This document shows positions 27,561-36,134 of a DNA stretch of 64,000 nt, in pieces (the first letter of the stretch is position 1; the number at the start of each line of letters is the position of its first letter). The DNA is taken from assembly GCF_003991975.1 (NCBI RefSeq), contig NZ_CP029822.1, forward strand, positions 682,001 through 746,000, in the 5' to 3' direction. The position numbers and the translations under genes are program-made. The notes below the pieces were generated by a model. That model was not told the DNA's origin, ran no database searches, and saw only the letters and a list, made by a program, of their open reading frames with translations. Source of the DNA: Entomomonas moraniae. Lineage in GTDB: Bacteria; Pseudomonadota; Gammaproteobacteria; Pseudomonadales; Pseudomonadaceae.

Positions 27561-27587
27561 ATGTAAAATACTTATATTTAATGATTA
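27561..27587 (-). promoter_or_regulatory. Copy 1 of 27-nt shared operator-like element (aldo/keto reductase promoter)
   Basis: Bases 27561-27587 (ATGTAAAATACTTATATTTA then ATGATTA) are the exact reverse complement of 28619-28645. The element lies 106 bases before the reductase start. Its core AAATATAAGTATTT contains a 5-bp inverted repeat. It is probably the binding site of the LysR protein encoded between the two copies. Confidence 0.75.
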
Positions 27588-27687
27588 TTTATGCTTAAAA
27601 AGCATGTTTTTATTTGGTGTTTATTAGTGGCATATATCTTTTTATCCAATGATCGAGTCATTCTGCATAGCTTATAGTTTGTTCGTA

Positions 27688-28569
27688 TCACTGACCAAAA
27701 GTCGCTTTCATTCGCTGTAAAAAAAGCTCAGCTGCTTTTGAAAATAATTGGTACCTTTTCCATACAAAATGCACATTCACTTTTAAATCGGGTTCAAAAG
27801 GTCTAAAGCACAATAAACTATTGCCTGTTGTATTAATTAATTTATCAAGACCTAGAGCATATCCCATACCGCTTTCAACCATGACAGAAGCATTAAAGAT
27901 TAAATTATAAGAAGCAACAATGTTGAGTTTTTTATAATCACGTTTAATCCACTGAGTGATATTATTATCAACTTGTTTTTGTTTAGCGACGATAAGCGGT
28001 AGGTTCCAAAGATCCTTAGGTTGAATGGTTTTTTTATTTGCTAATGGGCTATCTTTTCTCATTAATACCCCCCACGTCTCCTGTTCGGGGAGCAGTAGCG
28101 TTTCATATTGACTTAAATTAATAGGTTCGATTAAAACGCCGAAGTCTATTAATCCTCTATCAATTCGCTCGGTTACTTCGTCACCATCACCACTAAAAAT
28201 ATGGATGCAAATTTGTGGATAGTCTTGTTGTAAGCTTTTTATAACCTCTACAATCAAGTTCATTAGGTAGGTTTCGCCACCCCCTATATAAATATCACCA
28301 CCGACTGTTTCAGCAGGGGCTTGAAATTCTGATTCGGTTTTTTGTACCAACTCCAATATTTCTTCCGCTCGTTTACGTAAGCGCATACCGTCGTCCGTCA
28401 GGATGATTTTTCTACTGCCACGGATAAACAAAGTAGTGCCTAACCTATCCTCTAACTCACTCAGTTGCCTTGATAGTGTCGGTTGTGTCAGGTGTAAATA
28501 CTCAGCCGCAGCGGTAACACTTTGCTCTCTAGCCAGCGCTAAAAAATAACGTAGAACTTTTATATCCAT
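27688..28569 (-). CDS. LysR-family transcriptional regulator
   Basis: A 293-residue LysR protein. The N-terminal winged helix-turn-helix reads MDIKVLRYFLALAREQSVTA, then AAEYLHLTQPTLSRQLSELE; the effector domain follows from about residue 85 (IYIGGGETYLMNL) and would sense a small metabolite. I chose the ATG at 28569 because GAGGA lies seven bases upstream; an open frame extends nine codons further. The gene lies between two operons that probably form its regulon: the reductase-to-dehydrogenase operon downstream and the divergent one starting at 28698. Identical 27-base elements in both control regions, one of them 50 bases from this gene's own start, support that and suggest autoregulation. 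Confidence 0.9.
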   Translation of the reverse strand: MDIKVLRYFLALAREQSVTAAAEYLHLTQPTLSRQLSELEDRLGTTLFIRGSRKIILTDDGMRLRKRAEEILELVQKTESEFQAPAETVGGDIYIGGGETYLMNLIVEVIKSLQQDYPQICIHIFSGDGDEVTERIDRGLIDFGVLIEPINLSQYETLLLPEQETWGVLMRKDSPLANKKTIQPKDLWNLPLIVAKQKQVDNNITQWIKRDYKKLNIVASYNLIFNASVMVESGMGYALGLDKLINTTGNSLLCFRPFEPDLKVNVHFVWKRYQLFSKAAELFLQRMKATFGQ

Positions 28570-28618
28570 TGATGAATCCTCACCCATTAAAAACAAAACA
28601 ATGCTTTTAGGGTATAGC

Positions 28619-28645
28619 TAATCATTAAATATAAGTATTTTACAT
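28619..28645 (+). promoter_or_regulatory. Copy 2 of 27-nt shared operator-like element (LysR divergent promoter)
   Basis: Bases 28619-28645 (TAATCATTAAATATAAGTAT then TTTACAT) exactly match copy 1 in the opposite orientation. They sit midway between the LysR start (28569, minus) and the small gene at 28698 (plus), where a divergent operator is expected. Confidence 0.75.
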
Positions 28646-28697
28646 GGATTTCCCATTTTCTTACACTATAAAAAATTAATTATTAACGGTGAGTCGT

Positions 28698-28946
28698 ATG
28701 AGTGAAGAGTTTGCAATTATTCAAAACTTAAAAGATGCGGGGTGCGATGAGGTATTAATTAAAAGCTACCTTACCTTAAAAGCTAAAGACTACACAGACG
28801 AGCAACTACGCTTACTTGCTTGCCATCGTTGCAATTTAATGACTGAGCTACACGGTAATCAAAAGAAAATAGACCGTTTAGATTATCTCATTTATTTCAT
28901 CAAAAAAAGTATCAGTACAGAGAATCGCTTAGGAGATTTACCATGA
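28698..28946 (+). CDS. Small helical protein, first gene of the LysR-divergent operon
   Basis: An 82-residue protein without signal or membrane segment. It reads IIQNLKDAGCDEVLIKSYL, then DEQLRLLACHRCNLMTELH and KIDRLDYLIYFIKK; the charge pattern suggests two or three helices, the last possibly a short coiled coil. Similar short proteins are encoded beside oxidoreductases and MerR/LysR regulators in many bacteria, from memory; I know of no established function. The ATG at 28698 has GGTGAG five bases upstream. The stop overlaps the start of the next gene by four bases. Confidence 0.7.
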   Translation: MSEEFAIIQNLKDAGCDEVLIKSYLTLKAKDYTDEQLRLLACHRCNLMTELHGNQKKIDRLDYLIYFIKKSISTENRLGDLP

Positions 28947-29446
28947 ACAATAGCTTAATGTTTTCACTCATTCTTATGTTGTCAATTGGCTGCAATAGTA
29001 ATGTTTACAGTCAGGTTACTACAAGCAATAAAAACTCTTCTACCAATCACTCAACTACCACTAAAGAGTCATCTATTATGAACAATAGTGAAGTTCGTGT
29101 ACGTTTTACCTTTAATGGTAAACAAGCGATTGCTGTACTAAATGATAACCCAACCACGCGTAGCATGTTGGCACAATTACCTATTACACTGCCTTTTGAA
29201 GACTACTCCAGAACTGAAAAAATAACTTACTTCCCTAACAAACTCTCAAAACAAGATGCACCCGCTGGTCATGCTGCTTCTGCTGGTGATATTACGTGTT
29301 ATGGCCCATGGGGAAACCTTGCCATATTTTATAAAAGTTTTCCGTATTCTAATGGGCTCATTTATATGGGTAAATTCGAGTCAGGTTTTGAAGAGTTATC
29401 CCGCCAAGGCAATAAATTTGACGTAACCATTGAACTAATGGAATAA
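28943..29446 (+). CDS. Cyclophilin-fold lipoprotein
   Basis: A 167-residue protein. The N terminus MNNSLMFSLILMLSIGC is a lipoprotein signal with the lipobox Cys17. After a Ser/Thr/Asn-rich spacer of about 30 residues comes a domain of about 115 residues with VRVRFTFNGKQAIAVLNDNP, LPITLPFEDYSRTEKI, DITCYGPWGNLAIFYK and LIYMGKFESGFEEL. This is the bacterial cyclophilin-like fold (as in PF18050), which lacks the isomerase active site in most members. It would be tethered in the envelope. Start overlaps the preceding gene by four bases. Function unknown; its constant company is oxidoreductases and DUF3737 proteins. Confidence 0.8.
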   Translation: MNNSLMFSLILMLSIGCNSNVYSQVTTSNKNSSTNHSTTTKESSIMNNSEVRVRFTFNGKQAIAVLNDNPTTRSMLAQLPITLPFEDYSRTEKITYFPNKLSKQDAPAGHAASAGDITCYGPWGNLAIFYKSFPYSNGLIYMGKFESGFEELSRQGNKFDVTIELME

Positions 29447-29486
29447 CTTGAGCGCAATAACTATATTTTATATAAGGTAAATTCAA

Positions 29487-30347
29487 ATGAATACACTTAA
29501 ACAACAAATTTTAACGGGTGAACGGGCGTTATTTAAAGCCTGTAATAGACAAATCACAGACAGTATTTTTGATCATGGCGAGTCTCCTCTAAAAGAATCT
29601 TCTAATATTAAGGTGACGGATAGTATTTTTAAATGGAAATACCCCTTTTGGTATTCAAATAAAGTGCATATTCAAAATAGCTATTTAGAAGATGGTGCAA
29701 GAGCTGGCCTATGGTATACCGACGGAATCGATATCAGTAACACCACCATTAAAGCACCAAAAGCATTGCGCCGTTCTAAAAATATAAAACTTGATAGTGT
29801 GGATATGCCAAATGCCAGTGAAACATTATGGATGTGCGAAAGCATCGTCATGAAAGATGTCAGTGTTAACGGCGACTATTTTGCAATGAACTCAAATAAC
29901 ATTACGGCAGATAACTTTAGACTGGTGGGTAATTATTCTTTTGATGGCTGTAAAAATATTGAAATAACAAATGCAAAATTATTGTCTAAAGATGCTTTTT
30001 GGAATTGTGAAAATGTGACGGTGAAAGATACCTTTATCTCAGGCGAATATATTGGCTGGAACTCCCGTAATCTAACGTTCATTAACTGCACAATAGAAAG
30101 TTTGCAAGGTTTCTGCTATGTAGATGGTTTAACCCTTATTAATTGCCGATTACTCAATACCACGTTAGCATTTGAATACTGTCAAAATATCGATATTGAT
30201 GTATCAACCACCATTGATAGCGTAAAAAACCCATACAGCGGTGTTATTAAGGCAGAAGGAATTGGTGAAATAATTTTTGATGACCCACAAATTGAGCCAA
30301 GTGAAACAACAATTATTACCTTAAGAGAAGCCCAATATGCCATTTGA
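29487..30347 (+). CDS. DUF3737 family protein (beta-helix)
   Basis: A 286-residue cytoplasmic-looking protein that I recognise as DUF3737. It opens with QQILTGERALFKACNRQI and repeats a motif of about 20 residues in which Asn, Ser and hydrophobic residues alternate (DSIFDHGESPLKES, DSIFKWKYPFWYSN, NSYLEDGARAGLWY, NCENVTVKDT, NCTIESLQGFCYVDG). This predicts a right-handed parallel beta helix similar to pentapeptide-repeat proteins. No catalytic residues are known for the family. It ends inside the start of the aminotransferase gene (11-base overlap), so the products are made together. Confidence 0.82.
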   Translation: MNTLKQQILTGERALFKACNRQITDSIFDHGESPLKESSNIKVTDSIFKWKYPFWYSNKVHIQNSYLEDGARAGLWYTDGIDISNTTIKAPKALRRSKNIKLDSVDMPNASETLWMCESIVMKDVSVNGDYFAMNSNNITADNFRLVGNYSFDGCKNIEITNAKLLSKDAFWNCENVTVKDTFISGEYIGWNSRNLTFINCTIESLQGFCYVDGLTLINCRLLNTTLAFEYCQNIDIDVSTTIDSVKNPYSGVIKAEGIGEIIFDDPQIEPSETTIITLREAQYAI

Positions 30348-31506
30348 TTTTGATAAATTAACTGATCGACAAAATAGCTACTCCTTAAAGTGGCAGGTAA
30401 AAAATAATGAGTTACCCATGTGGGTAGCTGACATGGATTTTGAAACAGCGCCAGAGATCATTAATGCAATAGTTAATAAAGCAAAAAAAGGTATATTCGG
30501 TTATACCATCATACCCGATGAATACTTTAACGCAGTCTGCAATTGGTGGAGTAAACGCCACCAATTTTTCATCGACAAAGAGTGGATTGTTTATTCATCA
30601 GGTGTGGTGCCTGCACTTTCATCCATTATTCGCAAACTAACCAGGGTAGGCGAAAATGTATTAATCCAACCCCCTGTTTATAATATTTTTTACAACTGTA
30701 TCGCCAATAATGGAAGACACTTAATAGAAAATAAATTGCTTTATCAACAGGGTGAGTACCAAATCGATTTTGCAGATCTAGAGCAGAAGCTAGCCGATCC
30801 ACAAACAACTCTTATGCTACTATGCAATCCACATAACCCAATAGGAAAACTATGGAGTAAAAATACACTGCAAAAAATTGGCGAGCTGTGCGCAAAGTAT
30901 CATGTGCTCATCATCTCCGATGAAATCCATTGTGATTTAACTCATCCAGATTACCATTACACACCCTTCGCCAGTGTTTCAGAAGCATGTGCTCAAAACA
31001 GTATTACTTGCATTGCACCGACAAAAACCTTTAATTTAGCAGGGTTACAAACGGCCAGCGTGCTAATACCCAACCCCGTTTTACGCCATAAAGTAAACCG
31101 TGGGCTTAATACTGATGAGATTGCAGAGCCTAATAGTTTCGCTATAGAAGCAACTATTGCTGCCTTCACCCAAGGCGAAAGCTGGCTAACTGAACTTAAT
31201 CATTATATTCAAAAAAATAAAGATTTAGTGGCAACTTATATTAAAGCCAATATTCCAAAAATTACGGTGGTCGTTTCAGATGCTACGTATCTACTGTGGT
31301 TGGACTGCTCGGCTATTACAGACTCCACACGGCAACTGAGCGCATTTATTCGTGAAAAAACAGGACTCTATTTATCTTCTGGGGAAGACTATGGAGAGAA
31401 CAGTAAAACTTTTTTAAGAATGAATGTAGCAACTTCTTATTTAAGAGTTCAAGAAGGCTTATTACGATTAAAAAATGGAATTAATGAATATACTAAAAGA
31501 AGTTAA
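30337..31506 (+). CDS. MalY/PatB-type PLP-dependent C-S lyase
   Basis: A 389-residue fold type I PLP enzyme. The start FDKLTDRQNSYSLKWQ and LPMWVADMDFETAPEI are signatures of the MalY/PatB (cystathionine beta-lyase) branch. The PLP contacts are YSSGVVPALSSII, LCNPHNPIGKLW near residue 162, SDEIHCDLT near residue 193, and the Schiff-base Lys in APTKTFNLAGLQT near residue 229. It probably cleaves cysteine-type thioethers to pyruvate, ammonia and a thiol. It is the last gene of the operon starting at 28698 and overlaps the DUF3737 gene. Confidence 0.88.
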   Translation: MPFDFDKLTDRQNSYSLKWQVKNNELPMWVADMDFETAPEIINAIVNKAKKGIFGYTIIPDEYFNAVCNWWSKRHQFFIDKEWIVYSSGVVPALSSIIRKLTRVGENVLIQPPVYNIFYNCIANNGRHLIENKLLYQQGEYQIDFADLEQKLADPQTTLMLLCNPHNPIGKLWSKNTLQKIGELCAKYHVLIISDEIHCDLTHPDYHYTPFASVSEACAQNSITCIAPTKTFNLAGLQTASVLIPNPVLRHKVNRGLNTDEIAEPNSFAIEATIAAFTQGESWLTELNHYIQKNKDLVATYIKANIPKITVVVSDATYLLWLDCSAITDSTRQLSAFIREKTGLYLSSGEDYGENSKTFLRMNVATSYLRVQEGLLRLKNGINEYTKRS

Positions 31507-32029
31507 TTGTTCTTCGCTTTATTTAATCGCAGTTTCTAAAAGACATAGTATTTTAAACTCTATATCATTAACGTCAATTAGTTGTTCATTTGTGTCTTAG
31601 ATTCATCGGTGCCATCAACAGTTAAACAATTCGGCAGAGTAAACATAACCAAATAGCGCATTGGGTGTAAGGGTCGAGATGAAGTTTTACACCTCGTTTA
31701 TTTGTGTCGTTATTGTAATGGTCTTATTCTTGTTTGATGAGTTTATATGGCTTTTGGAGTTCTTCTGGGGGTTAAGATATGATCATGTTCTTAAATGATT
31801 CATTTAACTAACATTGTCAAATATTTTTTAATCTTAAAAGTGTCTGATAATCTTAGGTCTCCCCATACTAAAAACAATTAATTTTTCAATAAAAATTACG
31901 ATTTTGTAACTGATTTTTAGATTTGTGATCTATATTTGCTACAATAAATAAATTATCTTTGACAATGATTTGAACTTGCTCTTTTCCGAACATAAAGGTC
32001 TAAATTTTATATACTAATTGGAAGCCCTA
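31507..32029. other. Intergenic region before HD-domain gene
   Basis: About 520 bases with no supported gene. GGTGTAA (31664) and TTACACC (31687) could form a loose hairpin that ends the preceding operon. TTGACA at 31959 is the best promoter-like hexamer, but no well-spaced -10 box was found. Confidence 0.35.
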
Positions 32030-32602
32030 ATGAATAGTGACATTATTAAAGGTCGTTTAATCTTCTTGAGAGAAGCTGAAAATTTAAAAAATATAATTCG
32101 TTGTTCATATACTTCTAAAGGTAGAAATGAAAGTACTGCTGAGCACACATGGAGATTGGCTTTAATAGCTCTTGTATTTGAAGATGAATTAAAGTATTTA
32201 GATTTTTCGAAAGTCTTAAAAATGTGTCTTGTTCATGATTTAGGTGAGACAATTCATGGTGATATTCCTGCAACAGAAAAGCAAAATCATCCTGATAAAG
32301 ACACTCAAGAACGTAACGACTTATTATTTCTTACAAAGACACTTGATGAACCGTTGAGAAGTTCTTTACTTGCACTATGGGAAGAATATGAAATTGGCCA
32401 AACTAAAGAAGCTATTGCTGTAAAGGCTTTAGATAAACTAGAGACTATTTTACAGCATAATCAAGGAATTAATCCTGATGATTTTGATTATGAGTTTAAT
32501 CTTACTTATGGTGAAAAATATACAGATAGGCATCCATTGTTTAAAAGTATTCGAGCTATCCTCAATGAAGAAACATTAGTAAAAATAAATAACAGCTTAT
32601 AA
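32030..32602 (+). CDS. HD-domain nucleotidase (YfbR-like)
   Basis: A 190-residue protein of the HD superfamily. Metal-binding residues are His and Glu/His in ESTAEHTWRLALIA near residue 34 and His-Asp in CLVHDLGETIHGDIPA near residue 68, with KALDKLETILQH near residue 140 completing the site. This pattern is shared by YfbR and HDDC2 5'-deoxynucleotidases that hydrolyse dNMPs. I chose the ATG at 32030, giving MNSDIIKGRLIFLREAENLK, over a TTG at 32018. It is a single gene between long non-coding stretches; a small two-fold symmetric sequence (GATAGTGGACTATC) follows the stop at 32614. Confidence 0.82.
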   Translation: MNSDIIKGRLIFLREAENLKNIIRCSYTSKGRNESTAEHTWRLALIALVFEDELKYLDFSKVLKMCLVHDLGETIHGDIPATEKQNHPDKDTQERNDLLFLTKTLDEPLRSSLLALWEEYEIGQTKEAIAVKALDKLETILQHNQGINPDDFDYEFNLTYGEKYTDRHPLFKSIRAILNEETLVKINNSL

Positions 32603-32730
32603 AATCTGATTTAGATAGTGGACTATCCTTATTTTAGCAGACTGTTTTATTTAAATATTTTGCTTATTCATTTTTAAATTGAACAGGCGGTATGTATAAG
32701 TAGCAAGCGTCTAGAAAACGATACCTAGCC

Positions 32731-32883
32731 TCTTTTACGTTAGGAGTTCCCATTCAAGTTGGCACCGCAGTAACACAGGGAACTTTTATTATCCCATTAC
32801 AAGCTCGTTATTATCAATCGGAGCAAACAGTAACGCCTGGTATCGCTAATAGTTCAGCAACATTTACATTAACTTATAAATAG
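32731..32883 (+). pseudogene. C-terminal fragment of a fimbrial major subunit
   Basis: The last 50 codons of a type 1-like pilin, with no start: GVPIQVGTAVTQGTFIIPL, ARYYQSEQTVTPG and a final NSSATFTLTYK before TAG. The ARYY...TPG...A.ATFTLTY ending is the donor-strand groove end of chaperone-usher pilins. The 5' two thirds, and any chaperone or usher, are missing here. Confidence 0.65.
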
Positions 32884-32960
32884 TAAAACTTTTTTTGTAA
32901 TCTGTGGAAGATATTTCAATTGTTTTTTAGATTTAATCAAAAGCTATAGGAGGTCGTTAA

Positions 32961-34060
32961 TTAATGCTTCATATAATCATCAATCACAGCACTACTAACA
33001 TTGTTACCATCTTTAATGATTTCGGTTTGTATCTGTGCCTGCCCTAAATTTGAAAATGATACAGTAGCCAGTGACAGATCAATCACCAGATAGCTTTTTT
33101 AAATAAACCAAGTTTTTATCGTTCATAAATCCCTCACTCATTGAAAATCCTCACTACGAAGAAAGACCTGATTTATAAATTCATAACAGCCATAGAGGCG
33201 CCATAATGCCCACACATAAGCACTATCCTCAGCTTGCTTATGTATGGTTTATTTATCAGAAAAGACCTTAAAAATTTGTTATTGAGTTGGGAGCAGTTCT
33301 TGCATTTTCCTGATGGTTAATCATTTTCTATCAGCTCACCATCGGGCTAATAGCCATCTTTTTGGTTAACTAATAACGGCAAGTAAACGTGAGGTTGCCC
33401 TCAGCACGTGAAAATATTACCAACACGTTGCACCGTAATAGTGGCTACCTTATAATTATCTGATTGATGAGTAAAGTTGCTTTGTGAGTAGTTATTACTC
33501 CATAAGTCCAAAGAGCTACGTGAACCAAACTCACGTATTAAAGGGACTAACAATTCAGACTTCATCGGGAATGTTATAACGCTGGTTAAGAGAGTCTAGT
33601 GTTGAAATAAAATAAGGGATAAAAAGCATTCCTGAATTTTCGCTGATAAATATGGACTGAAATTCTGAAAAAATAAGGCTGGAAGCATTTACCTCTTTGA
33701 TACAAGAGTAAAATGCACAAAACTATCTAACTATGCATACTAAACACTTAGGAGAGTTTGGCATAAAGCACGTTAATGGAAAAATATTTGCTAATAAAAA
33801 ATCTCTTTCGCTTATAGATAAAGCATCGATTTAATTATCAAAAGATACTATAGATTTTATTCGTAAAAGTATGTGGTTTGATGTAAGGGAGCACATATTA
33901 CTTTGGCTTGATGCAACAAAAGCTTTATGGAGTATGGTGATTATGGTGTTATGTTGCATATTACTGTAAGAGTTAACAACAAACTTTACGATTACTTGAT
34001 TTATTATCTATACCATTTAAATACTCAAATCAGTAGTAATAAAGTAGTAGCAATGATGAT
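32961..34060. other. Gene graveyard: decayed frames on both strands
   Basis: No intact gene is visible. On the minus strand, 33126 to 32961 gives MNDKNLVYLKK and, one frameshift later, a signal-like LATVSFSNLGQAQIQTEII. A second minus fragment, about 33600-33370, reads LDSLNQRYNIPDE, then after a shift LLVPLIREFGSRSSLDLWSN and, after another, EGNLTFTCRY-stop. On the plus strand, 33733 onward reads MHTKHLGEFGIKHVNGKIFA, a stop, then DTIDFIRKSMWFDVREHILL and, shifted, EYGDYGVMLHITVRVNNKLY. Each piece looks like former protein with frameshifts. I do not recognise the families. Confidence 0.4.
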
Positions 34061-34104
34061 ATCGGTTGTTTTAAGTTGAATTGACAGCATCTGAGGGATA
34101 TTCT

Positions 34105-35340
34105 ATGACACAAAGTTTACGCGTTAATAAGCAAAGGTTAATGGGTTTTTTAAATACATTAGGAACATTTGGCGCTTTAGAGGGTGGTGGTGTTTGTCGG
34201 TTAGCACTATCAGCAGCTGATAAACAGGCACGTGATTGGGTTGTCTCTCAAATGCAAGCGTTAGGTTTAACTATTCGTATTGATCAGATTGGTAATGTTA
34301 TAGGTATTTATAAAGGGCAAGAGGATGTACCACCAGTGATGATGGGATCTCATATAGATACGGTTGCTACTGGTGGTTTATATGACGGTTGTTTTGGTGT
34401 TATGGCAGGTTTAGAGGTTATTTCTACTTTAAAAGATTCAGGAATTACGCCTAAGCGTCCTGTAGCTGTTGCTTTCTTTACTGATGAAGAAGGGGCACGT
34501 TTTGCCCCTGATATGTTTGGTAGCTTAGTTTTTCAAGGAGGCTTGTCATTAGAAGAAGCTTTGGCTATTAAAGATGTTGATGGTTTCACCGTAGGCGAAG
34601 AGTTAGATAAGATAGGTTATAAAGGAAATGCTCCAGTTGGATGCTTTGAAGTTGATACCTTTTTAGAGGCCCATATTGAACAGGGGCCTGTATTAGATAA
34701 GGAAGGCATTAAAATTGGTGTTGTTGAAAGCGTACAGGGTATTTCGTGGACAGAGTTTACTATTGAAGGCGTGTCTAACCATGCTGGAACAACACCTATG
34801 AGTATGCGTCATGATGCAGGCTTAGTTGCTGCTAAGATTAATGTATTCGCTCGTGAGGTGGCCCATAAAATAGGGGGTAGCCAAGTGGCAACAGTAGGCT
34901 ATATTTCATGTAAGCCTAATTTGATTAATGTGGTGCCTAATCATGTGGTGATGACTGTTGATTTACGTAACACCGATAATGATGTCTTAAAGCAAGCGGA
35001 AACTCTGTTGTTTGATTATGCTGAGAATACAGCTAAGGAAGAGGGGGTTAAAATTTCTCGGCGTAAATTAGCACGTTTTGATCCTGTGTATTTCCATAAG
35101 GAAATAGTTGATTTGGTAGAGCAAGAGGCCGAGGCAGCTGGTTTAAACTCGAAAAGAATGCCAAGTGGTGCAGGGCACGATGCTCAGATTCTTAAGGAAA
35201 TGTGTCCAACAGCTATGATTTTTGTACCTTGTAAAGATGGGTTAAGTCATAATGTTAAAGAGTTTACAGAGCCTGATGATTTAGAGGCGGGAGCAAATAT
35301 TTTATTGAGTGTTATTTTAAAGCGAGCAAATCGTCCTTAA
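34105..35340 (+). CDS. Zn-dependent amidase/hydantoinase-carbamoylase family hydrolase (M20)
   Basis: A 411-residue M20-type amidase like N-carbamoyl-L-amino acid hydrolase, beta-ureidopropionase and allantoate amidohydrolase. Metal ligands appear in GSHIDTVATGGLYDG near residue 82, the catalytic Glu pair in FFTDEEGARF near residue 126, and His in EAHIEQGPVLD near residue 190; HDAQIL near residue 359 is the last ligand region. It releases an amino acid from an N-carbamoyl or similar group. The ATG at 34105 has GAGGGA upstream. It is convergent with the Lrp gene, and it precedes a cluster for unusual amino acids, so the exact substrate is open. Confidence 0.87.
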   Translation: MTQSLRVNKQRLMGFLNTLGTFGALEGGGVCRLALSAADKQARDWVVSQMQALGLTIRIDQIGNVIGIYKGQEDVPPVMMGSHIDTVATGGLYDGCFGVMAGLEVISTLKDSGITPKRPVAVAFFTDEEGARFAPDMFGSLVFQGGLSLEEALAIKDVDGFTVGEELDKIGYKGNAPVGCFEVDTFLEAHIEQGPVLDKEGIKIGVVESVQGISWTEFTIEGVSNHAGTTPMSMRHDAGLVAAKINVFAREVAHKIGGSQVATVGYISCKPNLINVVPNHVVMTVDLRNTDNDVLKQAETLLFDYAENTAKEEGVKISRRKLARFDPVYFHKEIVDLVEQEAEAAGLNSKRMPSGAGHDAQILKEMCPTAMIFVPCKDGLSHNVKEFTEPDDLEAGANILLSVILKRANRP

Positions 35341-35369
35341 GTACGTATAATAAATAACTTGAAACTCAC

Positions 35370-35399
35370 AAGCCCAGCGTTTTACTGGGCTTAGTTTTA
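35370..35399. terminator. Bidirectional rho-independent terminator
   Basis: AAGCCCAG and CTGGGCTT form an 8-bp stem around CGTTTTA, followed on the plus strand by AGTTTTAG. It separates the convergent amidase and Lrp genes. Confidence 0.8.
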
Positions 35400-35858
35400 G
35401 TCGACAATAACATGCAGATTTTGTTTGGCATTTTGCATTACAACAATAGTTTTAAAACCTTTGATATTATCTGCTTTAAAAAAGAGTTCTCGTGTTAATT
35501 GTTCATATTCTTCCATATCACATACGTTAAGTACTAATAGAAAGTCAAAATCTCCTGTCACATAATATACTTGCTGTACTTGTGGGCAGTTTACGAAGCG
35601 TTTTTTGTCGTTTTCAAGCAAATCAAGGCGTTCATTCTCTATTTTTACTTCTACAATAATAGTGATGGGGCGTCCTACTTTGGTAGGATTAATGATACTA
35701 ACATTTTCTTTAATAATGCCATGTTCCTCTAAAGAAGCAATTCGTCTGTTGACAGCAGATGCAGAGAGGTTAACGTTTTCAGCTAAGGTACGTTGAGATA
35801 TTTTATTATTTTGCTGTAGTAGCTTTAGTATTTTCTTATCGTAGCTATCTAATTCCAT
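35397..35858 (-). CDS. Lrp/AsnC-family transcriptional regulator
   Basis: A 153-residue feast/famine regulator. The N-terminal helix-turn-helix reads LDSYDKKILKLLQQNNKISQ, then RTLAENVNLSASAVNRRIAS; the C-terminal RAM domain (from about residue 65) contains VYYVTGDFDFLLVL, the usual effector-binding strand. It is encoded divergently from the ridA-dpaL-ygeY genes with a 276-base gap between, so it likely senses an amino acid and controls that cluster. This is a typical arrangement for AsnC-type local regulators; the ligand is not known. Confidence 0.88.
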   Translation of the reverse strand: MELDSYDKKILKLLQQNNKISQRTLAENVNLSASAVNRRIASLEEHGIIKENVSIINPTKVGRPITIIVEVKIENERLDLLENDKKRFVNCPQVQQVYYVTGDFDFLLVLNVCDMEEYEQLTRELFFKADNIKGFKTIVVMQNAKQNLHVIVD

Positions 35859-36134
35859 ATTTGCTTCTCTCTCTAAACTAATACGCTAGGTATATGCAAT
35901 AACATTTCAATATATTCTAACAATTTAGAAGTTTGTTTCATTTAAGATTAAAACTTCGAACAACCATCATAAAGCGCCATATTATGATAAGGCTATTAAT
36001 AATATAGCTGTAAGCAAATTTTAGGTTGTGAGCAAGAGTTTACCGCTAAAAAAGAAAACTGTGTAGTTTTAGTTATGCGAGTTTATGTTATTAGTTGTTA
36101 TTAAATAACCTTTTGCTATATAGGAAGAATATAT

